A stretch of DNA of 32,233 nucleotides, taken from the NCBI GenBank assembly GCA_945787555.1, contig CALZJG010000063.1, positions 1 to 32,233 of the forward strand. Direction: 5' to 3'. The stretch comes from an uncultured Chromatiaceae bacterium. GTDB lineage: Bacteria > Pseudomonadota > Gammaproteobacteria > DRLM01. The position numbers were made by a program, and so were the translations under genes. A model generated the notes under the pieces. The model saw only the letters and a program-made list of their open reading frames with translations. It did no database searches and had not been told where the DNA came from. How positions within the stretch are numbered: position 1 is the stretch's first letter; every line of letters starts with the position of its first letter. Of the stretch, positions 17,061-23,394 are shown in pieces.

Positions 17061-17447
17061 GTGACCAAGACAAATTATATCGGTCGCCAGTCTGGGATGA
17101 CATACGTCGGCTTACTGATTTTGCTGATGTTCATCGCCCTCTGCTCGGTGATTCTCATCAAGGTCCTACCCTTGTACTTAGAAAACTTCAAGGTCAAGAC
17201 GGCGCTGGATTCACTGGCTGAGGAGAGCTCGGTCGCGGCGCTGAGTCCCGCGGAAATTCAAAATCGATTATTAAAGCGCCTGGATATCGACGACGTAGAG
17301 CGTGTGACCCGCAAGGAGATCAAGGTATTCCGCGAAGGCGGCAAGATCGTCGTTACCGCGAATTACGAGGCGCGCGAGAATTTGTTCGCCAATTTGGATA
17401 TCGTGGCGCGTTTCGCCGATAACCGCGTGGAGTTGGGTGGCCCTTGA
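17061..17447 (+). CDS. DUF4845 family membrane protein
   Basis: A 128-residue protein of the DUF4845 family, regularly found between lepB and rnc in gammaproteobacteria; its function is unknown. The GTG at 17061 is chosen because AGAGGAG lies seven bases upstream; an in-frame ATG at 17013 lies inside lepB and adds residues without family character. The N-terminus reads RQSGMTYVGLLILLMFIALCS, a short polar head followed by one hydrophobic helix (about 13-34), resembling a type IV pilin-like segment but without the usual Glu at position +5. The soluble remainder has alternating helices and strands. The stop overlaps the rnc start. Confidence 0.82.
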   Translation: MTKTNYIGRQSGMTYVGLLILLMFIALCSVILIKVLPLYLENFKVKTALDSLAEESSVAALSPAEIQNRLLKRLDIDDVERVTRKEIKVFREGGKIVVTANYEARENLFANLDIVARFADNRVELGGP

Positions 17448-18118
17448 TCTCCAGCGCATCCGGGTTACAGCGCGCGCTGGCTTATCAATTCTCCGAGCTG
17501 GCGCTGTTGGAACAGGCCCTTACGCACCGCAGCGCCAGTAAAGTCAACAATGAGCGCTTGGAATTTCTCGGCGACGGTGTGCTCAATTTCATTATCGCTG
17601 ACGTGTTGTTCGAGCGTTTCCCCGAGGCCAGCGAAGGACAGCTGAGTCGTTTGCGCGCGAATCTGGTGCGCGGCGTGACGCTGGCGGTGTTGGCGCGCGA
17701 ACTGCGCTTGGGCGATTACTTGCAACTCGGCCCGGGTGAGCGCAAGAGCGGCGGCCATCGGCGTGATTCCATCCTGGCCGGCGCCTTGGAAGCGGTGATA
17801 GGCGCAATCTACCTGGATGCTGGTTTCGACGCGGCGCGCCGCTGGGTCAAGACGTTATATCGCGAACAATTGGCCGACCTGACTTTGGATCAGGGCATGA
17901 AAGATCCCAAAACCCGCTTGCAGGAATATCTGCAGGGACGGGGCATGCCGCTGCCTGTCTATCGTGTCGTGGCCACCGAGGGCAGTGTGCATGAGCAACG
18001 TTTCAGGGTGGAATGTCTATTGCCCGATAGCAACGAAATCACTGAAGGCAAGGGTACCAGTCGCCGCAAGGCTGAGCAGGATGCCGCCCGGGCCGCTCTG
18101 GTGTTGTTGGGCGAATAG
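17444..18118 (+). CDS. rnc: Ribonuclease III
   Basis: Double-strand-specific endoribonuclease for rRNA processing and mRNA control. It has 224 residues (E. coli 226). The catalytic domain carries NERLEFLGDGVLNF with E37, E40 and D44, and E64; the double-stranded RNA-binding domain begins near 153 (DPKTRLQEYLQGRG) and ends with GTSRRKAEQDAARAAL. The start is TTG 17444, overlapping the DUF4845 stop; no better start exists before the conserved sequence. Odd feature: the second catalytic segment reads SILAGALEAVIGA, so G113 occupies the position of the metal-binding D114 of E. coli, while E116 (E. coli E117) is kept. Whether this lowers activity is unknown. Confidence 0.95.
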   Translation: MISSASGLQRALAYQFSELALLEQALTHRSASKVNNERLEFLGDGVLNFIIADVLFERFPEASEGQLSRLRANLVRGVTLAVLARELRLGDYLQLGPGERKSGGHRRDSILAGALEAVIGAIYLDAGFDAARRWVKTLYREQLADLTLDQGMKDPKTRLQEYLQGRGMPLPVYRVVATEGSVHEQRFRVECLLPDSNEITEGKGTSRRKAEQDAARAALVLLGE

Positions 18119-18169
18119 TGACATCATCTCGGCAATCTTTGGCCCTATTTTCAAGCAGTGACAGTCATC

Positions 18170-19072
18170 ATGAGTTCCGCCGATCCTAATTTTCGCGCTG
18201 GTTACGCCGCTATCATCGGCCGACCCAACGTAGGCAAGTCCACCTTGCTCAACGCCATACTCGGGCAAAAGATCGCCATCACATCCAAGCGCCCGCAGAC
18301 CACCCGCCATCGCATACTCGGCATCAAGACTGAGTCGGGAGGGCAAGTGGTCTACGTGGACACGCCGGGTTTGCACCGTGGCGCCAAGCGCGCCATGAAT
18401 CGCTATATGAACCGCGCCGCCAAGACGGCCATCAGCGAAGTCGACGTGGTCGTGTGGGTGGTCGAAGCACTGCGTTGGAGTGACGAAGACGACGATATCC
18501 TCGCCGCGATCAAGGGCGTCAAAGTGCCGGTGGTGCTGGTGGTTAATAAGGTAGATCGCGTCGAGGACAAGAGCGAGTTGCTGCCTTACATAGAGTCACT
18601 CATGGCCAAGCACGAATTCTCCGCCATCGTGCCCTTGTCGGCGGAGAAGCGCGACAACCTCGCCGGCATGGAAAGCGAAGTGCTGCAGCGATTACCTTTG
18701 GCGCCACCGTTCTATCCCGAGGATCAAGTAACGGATCGCAGTGAGCGCTTCCTTGCCGCCGAGCTGATCCGCGAAAAACTCATGCGTCGTCTCGGTCAGG
18801 AACTGCCCTATGCGCTGACCGTTGAGATAGAGAAATTCGCCGAGGAAGGTGACCTGCTGCGTATCCATGCCCTGATATGGGTGGAGCGTGATAGTCAGAA
18901 GGCGATTGTCATCGGCAAGGGCGGTGCGGTGCTCAAACAAATCGGCCAGCAGGCCCGCGAGGACATGGAGCGCGCCTTCCAACGCAAGGTGTTTCTCGAA
19001 ACTTGGGTGCGGGTCAAAGAGGGTTGGTCGGAGGACGAACGTTTGTTGCGTCGTTTCGGTTACGAAGAGTGA
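18170..19072 (+). CDS. era: GTPase Era
   Basis: An essential GTPase that binds 16S rRNA near its 3' end and checks 30S maturation. It has 300 residues from ATG 18170; an in-frame GTG at 18158 would add four residues. Neither start has a strong Shine-Dalgarno. G motifs: GRPNVGKST (17-25), QTTRHR switch, DTPG, NKVD, and SAEKRDN. The C-terminal KH domain has the VIGKGGAVLKQIGQQAR loop. It follows rnc by 51 bases rather than overlapping it. The Rnc-Era pairing reflects consecutive steps in 30S rRNA processing. Confidence 0.96.
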   Translation: MSSADPNFRAGYAAIIGRPNVGKSTLLNAILGQKIAITSKRPQTTRHRILGIKTESGGQVVYVDTPGLHRGAKRAMNRYMNRAAKTAISEVDVVVWVVEALRWSDEDDDILAAIKGVKVPVVLVVNKVDRVEDKSELLPYIESLMAKHEFSAIVPLSAEKRDNLAGMESEVLQRLPLAPPFYPEDQVTDRSERFLAAELIREKLMRRLGQELPYALTVEIEKFAEEGDLLRIHALIWVERDSQKAIVIGKGGAVLKQIGQQAREDMERAFQRKVFLETWVRVKEGWSEDERLLRRFGYEE

Positions 19073-19092
19073 AGTCATTGCGCGGGTGAGAC

Positions 19093-19830
19093 ATGGTCCA
19101 GCGGCGGGTACAGCTAGAGTGCGGTTATGTCTTGCACCGCCGGCCCTATCGCGATACCAGTCTGTTGGCGGAGTTGTGGACCGTGGAACAGGGACGGGTC
19201 GGCGTGGTGGTGCGTGGCGCGCGTCGCGCCGGTTCCGGCCTGGCGGGTTTGATACAACCCTTTCGTCCCTTGCTGTTGTCATGGGCGGGCCGTGGTGAGC
19301 TGGCCTCGCTCAGCGGTGCCGAGGCCGATGGCCCGGCGCCCTGGCTACAGGGCGCGGGTTTGCTGAGCGGCTTTTATCTTAATGAATTACTCATGCGCAT
19401 GTTGCAGCGCTACGATCCCCATGCGGGTTTATATGCGGCCTATGTCGCGGCCCTGCACGGCTTGATGGCCGATCCCCGCCGCCAGGCGCTCGAGGGGGTA
19501 TTACGGGTGTTTGAGAAACGTTTGCTCGAAGAACTCGGCTACGGTCTGGTGCTGGACAGTGCGGCCGACACCGGTGCGCCCGTAGAGCCCGAGGTGAGCT
19601 ACGTTTATCATTTCGGTGCGGGTCCGATGCGGGCGAACAAGGGTGATTCCGCCACGGCCTTGCGGGTGTGGGGGCGTAGTCTGTTGGCCTTGGCGCGGGA
19701 GCAACTAGATGAACCTGAGAGCTTGCGCGATGCCAAACGGTTGATGCGTGGGGCGTTGGCGCCGCATTTGGGCGACAAACCCCTGCACAGTCGCCGTTTG
19801 TTCGCCGTTTATCGTGTTCGCGAGAGCTGA
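19093..19830 (+). CDS. recO: DNA repair protein RecO
   Basis: Recombination mediator that, with RecR, loads RecA onto SSB-coated single-stranded DNA. It has 245 residues. The N-terminal OB-fold domain shows VLHRRPYRDTSLLAELWT and GRVGVVVRGARR; the helical domain includes LLSGFYLNELLMRMLQRYDPH and FEKRLLEELGYGLVL. As in many gammaproteobacterial homologues, no complete zinc-finger cysteine set is present. The ATG at 19093 is 20 bases after the era stop. The era-recO-pdxJ-acpS order is widely conserved in this class. Confidence 0.94.
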   Translation: MVQRRVQLECGYVLHRRPYRDTSLLAELWTVEQGRVGVVVRGARRAGSGLAGLIQPFRPLLLSWAGRGELASLSGAEADGPAPWLQGAGLLSGFYLNELLMRMLQRYDPHAGLYAAYVAALHGLMADPRRQALEGVLRVFEKRLLEELGYGLVLDSAADTGAPVEPEVSYVYHFGAGPMRANKGDSATALRVWGRSLLALAREQLDEPESLRDAKRLMRGALAPHLGDKPLHSRRLFAVYRVRES

Positions 19831-19848
19831 TTTTCAGAGGACGAGAGA

Positions 19849-20586
19849 GTGAGCAACGATATTTTATTGGGCGTGAACATCGATCATGTCGCCACCTTGC
19901 GTCAGGCGCGTCGCACCCGTTATCCCGATCCCGTACAGGCGGCCATCGAGGCGGAACAGGCGGGCGCGGACGCCATTACGCTGCATCTGCGCGAGGACCG
20001 GCGGCACATACAGGAACGCGACGTGGAGATGTTGCAGGGCATTTTGCTGACGCGCATGAACCTGGAAATGGCGGTGACTGATGAAATGCTGGCTATTGCG
20101 GCACGTATTCGTCCTGAGGAATGTTGTCTGGTGCCCGAGCGTCGTGAAGAATTGACCACCGAGGGCGGCTTGGACGTGGTGGGGCAGGAAGCGCGCATCA
20201 CCGCCGCTTGCCAACGCTTGGCGGAAGCGGAAGTGCGCGTGTCGCTGTTCATCGACGCCGACCTCAAGCAAGTGGATGCGGCGCGGCGTGCCGGCGCGCC
20301 GGTGGTGGAAATTCACACCGGCCATTACGCCGATGCGGCCACGGCGCCGGCGCGCACGGCGGAACTGGCGCGCATCGCCCAGGCGGTGGAGCATGCCCGG
20401 GCCGCCGGCTTGCACGTCAACGCCGGGCACGGCCTCCATTATCACAACGTCGCTGCCATCGCCGCGCTCCCGGCCATCGCCGAACTCAACATCGGACATG
20501 CCATCATCGCCCGCGCCCTGTTCTCCGGCTTGCAGGAGGCGGTGCGGGAAATGAAACGCTTGATGCGCGCGGCGCGCGGATTATGA
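19849..20586 (+). CDS. pdxJ: Pyridoxine 5'-phosphate synthase
   Basis: Last step of the DXP-dependent vitamin B6 route: joins 1-amino-acetone 3-phosphate to deoxyxylulose 5-phosphate to form pyridoxine 5'-phosphate. It has 245 residues in a TIM barrel. Recognised segments: [16 protein letters not shown] at the N-terminus, [51 protein letters not shown], and [11 protein letters not shown] with [13 protein letters not shown] near the end. It starts at GTG 19849 with a purine-rich AGAGGACGAGAGA upstream. The stop overlaps the acpS ATG. No other B6 genes are in the window. Confidence 0.97.
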   Translation: MSNDILLGVNIDHVATLRQARRTRYPDPVQAAIEAEQAGADAITLHLREDRRHIQERDVEMLQGILLTRMNLEMAVTDEMLAIAARIRPEECCLVPERREELTTEGGLDVVGQEARITAACQRLAEAEVRVSLFIDADLKQVDAARRAGAPVVEIHTGHYADAATAPARTAELARIAQAVEHARAAGLHVNAGHGLHYHNVAAIAALPAIAELNIGHAIIARALFSGLQEAVREMKRLMRAARGL

Positions 20587-20978
20587 TCGTCGGCATCGGC
20601 ACCGACATCGTGCGAATCGCCCGCGTCGAGGCGGCTTTAGAGCGCCATGGCAAGCGTTTCGCGCAACGTCTGCTCAGCGCCGAGGAATGGTTGGAATACG
20701 GGGACGACAAGCGACCGGCGCGGTTTCTCGCCAAACGGTTCGCTGCCAAGGAGGCAGCGGTCAAAGCCCTGGGTACCGGTTTTCGCGAAGGGGTGAAATT
20801 GGGTGACATCACCGTGATCCACGATAGGCGCGGCAAACCCGGCTTGAATTTCGCTGGTCGCACCGCCGACGTGGCACGGGAGCTCGGCGTGGGGGAAAGG
20901 CACCTCAGCCTGGCCGATGAGCTAGAATACGCCGTCGCCTTCGTGACATTGTTGTCGATAGTCAAAAGATCAGCTTGA
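20583..20978 (+). CDS. acpS: Holo-[acyl-carrier-protein] synthase
   Basis: Transfers 4'-phosphopantetheine from coenzyme A to the acyl carrier protein, activating fatty-acid synthesis. It has 131 residues from ATG 20583, overlapping the pdxJ stop; the frame is open upstream within pdxJ but carries no family sequence. The first metal-binding motif [13 protein letters not shown] has D8, and the second, [16 protein letters not shown], has E57. The C-terminus has [17 protein letters not shown], the family's final strand. The stop codon overlaps the -35 of the promoter driving the initiator tRNA. Confidence 0.95.
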   Translation: MIVGIGTDIVRIARVEAALERHGKRFAQRLLSAEEWLEYGDDKRPARFLAKRFAAKEAAVKALGTGFREGVKLGDITVIHDRRGKPGLNFAGRTADVARELGVGERHLSLADELEYAVAFVTLLSIVKRSA

Positions 20979-21003
20979 TGCAGGATAGGGGCTTTGTTAA
21001 GAT
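20975..21003 (+). promoter_or_regulatory. Sigma-70 promoter for the initiator tRNA-rimP-nusA-infB operon
   Basis: TTGATG (20975-20980) and TAAGAT (20998-21003) are separated by exactly 17 bases. Transcription would start near 21010, about six bases before the tRNA. The discriminator ACGCTCC is GC-rich, as expected for a promoter under stringent control, though this is inference. The -35 overlaps the acpS stop codon. Confidence 0.7.
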
Positions 21004-21015
21004 ACGCTCCGTTGT

Positions 21016-21092
21016 TGCGGGGTGGAGCAGTCTGGCAGCTCGTCGGGCTCATAACCCGAAGGTCGCAGGTTCAAATCCTGCCCCCGCTACCA
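21016..21092 (+). tRNA. Initiator tRNA-fMet (CAU)
   Basis: A 77-base cloverleaf with encoded CCA. The anticodon stem-loop is TCGGG-CTCATAA-CCCGA, giving the three consecutive G-C pairs that mark initiator tRNAs for the P site. The D stem-loop reads GAGC ... GCTC, and the T stem-loop GCAGG-TTCAAAT-CCTGC. The acceptor pairs GCGGGG with CCCCGC. Base 1 is T (21016) and base 72 is T (21088), so the 1:72 position is unpaired as initiators require, but as U-U rather than the usual C-A. In E. coli, metY occupies the same place upstream of rimP-nusA-infB. Confidence 0.97.
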
Positions 21093-21105
21093 GAATAATT
21101 ACTAC

Positions 21106-21131
21106 AAAAAGCCCCGGCCCCGGGGCTTTTT
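21106..21131 (+). terminator. Intrinsic terminator T1 after the initiator tRNA
   Basis: AAAAAGCCCC (21106-21115) pairs with GGGGCTTTTT (21122-21131) around a six-base loop, ending in five Ts. It starts 13 bases after the tRNA CCA. Some readthrough is needed if rimP and nusA depend on the tRNA promoter. Confidence 0.75.
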
Positions 21132-21243
21132 GTTAGGTGCAAGGATGTCGGCGCGGCCACTGCCGGGGCCGGACTCGCAAGTGGTAGTGAGTCCGATGAG
21201 GACGGTTCGTCCGTTCTTATGAGCGATGGGTTTGAGGCAAAAG

Positions 21244-21265
21244 TGGGCCGTGCGGCCCATTTTTT
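21244..21265 (+). terminator. Intrinsic terminator T2 in the rimP leader
   Basis: TGGGCC (21244-21249) pairs with GGCCCA (21254-21259) around a GTGC loop, followed by six Ts. It lies 70 bases before the rimP start, so it would act as an attenuator for the operon rather than an end point. Confidence 0.7.
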
Positions 21266-21316
21266 GTTTAGGGCCCGTTAAGATTAGCCAGGCCATGGCT
21301 TGAGAAGTGCTAACAG

Positions 21317-21329
21317 GTCCTAGGAGGAC
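21317..21329 (+). promoter_or_regulatory. Hairpin over the rimP ribosome binding site
   Basis: GTCCT (21317-21321) can pair with AGGAC (21325-21329) around an AGG loop. The Shine-Dalgarno AGGAGG (21322-21327), eight bases before the GTG start, lies partly inside the loop and 3' arm. The stem is short, so any effect on translation is tentative. Confidence 0.35.
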
Positions 21330-21335
21330 GCTGAC

Positions 21336-21791
21336 GTGGCGCAAGCGCCGGACAAAGTGCGGAAACCCATCGAGAGCGCAGTACGCGGCTTGGGTTTCGA
21401 ACTGGTGGGAGTAGAGTATCTGCCGCAAGGGCGACGCTCTTTGCTGCGCGTGTACATTGACACGCCCACCGGCATCACGTTGGAGGATTGCGAGAGCGTA
21501 AGTCGGCAAGTGAGCGATGCACTGGGCGTGGACGATCCCGTGCACGGCGACTATGTCTTGGAAGTGTCCTCGCCGGGATTGGATCGGCCCTTGTTCACGG
21601 CGGAACATTATGCGCGTTTTGTGGGGCATCGGGTGCGCTTGAATCTCGTCAGCGCGTTGGAAGGTCGGCGCAATGTGAGTGGTGTGCTGGAAAGTTTGCA
21701 GGACGACCAAGTGACGGTCACGGTGGATGGTGAGACGTTGATTATTTCGCTGGACAATATCGAACGTGCGCGCCTGATCCCGGAATTCTAA
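21336..21791 (+). CDS. rimP: Ribosome maturation factor RimP
   Basis: Cytoplasmic factor needed for 30S subunit maturation. It has 151 residues, typical length. The N-terminal alpha/beta domain has VRGLGFELVGVEYLPQGRRSLLRVYID, then TLEDCESVSRQVSDAL and YVLEVSSPGLDRPLF, the strongest family signature (VSSPGLDRPL). The C-terminal SH3-like domain runs from HRVRLNLVSALEGRR to ISLDNIERARLIPEF. GTG 21336 is supported by AGGAGG eight bases upstream. It is the first protein gene after the initiator tRNA, the arrangement of the E. coli metY-rimP-nusA-infB operon. Confidence 0.95.
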   Translation: MAQAPDKVRKPIESAVRGLGFELVGVEYLPQGRRSLLRVYIDTPTGITLEDCESVSRQVSDALGVDDPVHGDYVLEVSSPGLDRPLFTAEHYARFVGHRVRLNLVSALEGRRNVSGVLESLQDDQVTVTVDGETLIISLDNIERARLIPEF

Positions 21792-21878
21792 AGAATATTG
21801 TTGCAGTGAGTACGTGCGGCTGGAAAACCCCGCCGCTGGGCAGGAAGGCCCGAACGCGTAAATTTAGAGGCGAATGCG

Positions 21879-23372
21879 ATGAGCAAAGAAATCTTGTTGG
21901 TGGTGGATGCGGTGTCCAATGAAAAGGGCGTTGCGAAGGACGTCATCTTCGAGGCCATCGAGGCCGCATTGGCGACCGCGACTAAGAAGCGCCACGGGGG
22001 CGAGATCGAAACGCGCGTAGCCATCGACCGCGAGAGCGGCGAGCACGCCACCTTCCGGCTCTGGGAAGTGATCGCCGATGATGCTGAGATGGAGTTTCCC
22101 GATCGTCAGATCATTCTCAGCGAGGCGCTCGCGCGTCAGCCTGGTAGCGAAATCGGTGGGTTCATCGAAGAGCCTATGGAGTCGGAGGCATTCGGACGCA
22201 TCGCCGCGCAGACCGCCAAGCAAGTCATCGTGCAGAAAGTGCGTGAGGCCGAGCGCGCCCAAGTCGTGGATGCTTTCCAGGACCGTGTCGGCCAGTTGGT
22301 GACCGGTGTCGTGAAACGCCTCGAACGCGGAAATGTGATCATGGACTTGGGGGGCAATGCCGAAGCCATCATCAATCGCGATGAAATGATTCCGCGTGAG
22401 CAAGTGCGCAGCGGCGATCGGGTCCGCGGTTACTTACGGGAAGTGCGCTCAGAGGCGCGCGGTCCGCAATTGTTTATCAGCCGCACGGCGCCGCAGCTGC
22501 TCATCGAGCTGTTCAAGCTGGAGGTGCCGGAGGCGGGCGAGGGGTTGATCGACATACTCGGCGCCGCACGCGATCCCGGATCGCGCGCCAAAATCGCGGT
22601 CAAGAGCAATGATCAACGCATCGACCCGGTGGGTGCCTGCGTTGGTATGCGCGGTGCGCGCGTGCAAGCGGTGTCCAATGAGTTGGCCGGCGAACGCATT
22701 GACATTATTCTGTGGAACGAGCATCCCGCCCAATTCGTTATCAATGCTATGTCACCGGCGGAAGTGAAGGCCATCGTGGTAGACGAGGATACGCACAGCA
22801 TGGATGTGGCGGTGGCCGAGGAGAGCCTTTCACAGGCGATCGGACGTGGTGGGCAAAATGTGCGCTTGGCCAGCCAGTTGACCGGTTGGGAACTCAACGT
22901 CATGTCCGAGACGCAAGCTGAGAACAAAAGTGAACAAGAGGCCGCGGCGCTCAAGATTTCTTTCATGGAACAGTTGGACGTGGACGAGGAAGTGGCGGTC
23001 ATCTTGGTGCAGGAAGGCTTCTCCACTATCGAGGAAATCGCCTACGTGCCGGCCCAGGAATTAGTAGGTGTGGAAGAGTTCGACGAAAGTATCGTCGAGG
23101 AATTGCGCAATCGTGCCCGCGATGTATTGATCACCCGCGCCATCGCCACGGAAGAGAAGGCCGCCGAGCCCGCTGAGGATTTGCTCGAGATGAAGGGTAT
23201 GGACCGCGCAATGGCTTATCGCTTAGCCGAGCATGGGGTGGTGACGCGGGAAGACCTCGCCGAACAGGCTGTCGACGATTTGTTGGATGTCGAAGGTATG
23301 GATGAGGCGCGCGCCTCAGAACTCATCATGACCGCGCGTGAACCCTGGTTTGCGACCGAACAGCAGGGATAA
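21879..23372 (+). CDS. nusA: Transcription termination/antitermination protein NusA
   Basis: RNA polymerase-binding factor that modulates pausing, termination and antitermination. It has 497 residues (E. coli 495). The N-terminal polymerase-binding domain covers 1-125 ([14 protein letters not shown]). The S1 domain spans about 135-200 ([32 protein letters not shown] in part). Two KH domains follow ([33 protein letters not shown]). Two C-terminal acidic repeats occupy about 365-490, as in enteric and related NusA. The ATG follows AGAGGCG. In E. coli, NusA autoregulates this operon; the leader terminators upstream make that possible here as well. Confidence 0.97.
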   Translation: MSKEILLVVDAVSNEKGVAKDVIFEAIEAALATATKKRHGGEIETRVAIDRESGEHATFRLWEVIADDAEMEFPDRQIILSEALARQPGSEIGGFIEEPMESEAFGRIAAQTAKQVIVQKVREAERAQVVDAFQDRVGQLVTGVVKRLERGNVIMDLGGNAEAIINRDEMIPREQVRSGDRVRGYLREVRSEARGPQLFISRTAPQLLIELFKLEVPEAGEGLIDILGAARDPGSRAKIAVKSNDQRIDPVGACVGMRGARVQAVSNELAGERIDIILWNEHPAQFVINAMSPAEVKAIVVDEDTHSMDVAVAEESLSQAIGRGGQNVRLASQLTGWELNVMSETQAENKSEQEAAALKISFMEQLDVDEEVAVILVQEGFSTIEEIAYVPAQELVGVEEFDESIVEELRNRARDVLITRAIATEEKAAEPAEDLLEMKGMDRAMAYRLAEHGVVTREDLAEQAVDDLLDVEGMDEARASELIMTAREPWFATEQQG

Positions 23373-23394
23373 CCTAAGGAACGAGAGTAAGCGC

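Larger units (their letters stand above)
21132..21335 (+). other. Structured leader between the initiator tRNA and rimP
   Basis: About 200 bases without a supported ORF but full of pairing. A 7-base-pair stem CGGACTC/GAGTCCG (21170-21176 with 21189-21195) can extend by two pairs to leave an eight-base loop. The loop's AGTGG (21180-21184) can pair with CCACT upstream (21157-21161), a possible pseudoknot. GGACG/CGTCC (21200-21204 with 21208-21212) forms a second hairpin. A terminator (21244-21265) follows, then AGCCA/TGGCT (21286-21290 with 21296-21300), then a small stem over the rimP ribosome binding site. In E. coli the corresponding leader is cut by RNase III. Structures were found by eye, not folded by program. 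Confidence 0.5.

Noticed and set aside
16064-17068. A 334-codon open frame on the minus strand
   Set aside because: Shadow of lepA and lepB, both well supported; it spans their junction and has low-complexity composition.
21189-21216. Hammerhead-ribozyme-like sequence (GATGAG followed by a GGAC/GTCC stem)
   Set aside because: The conserved GAAA after stem II and the full CUGAUGA core are missing, so this is only a partial resemblance.
21145-21222. A 25-codon ORF in the rimP leader
   Set aside because: Its purine-rich sequence abuts the ATG with no spacing, and it runs through the stems of the leader. No sign of coding constraint.
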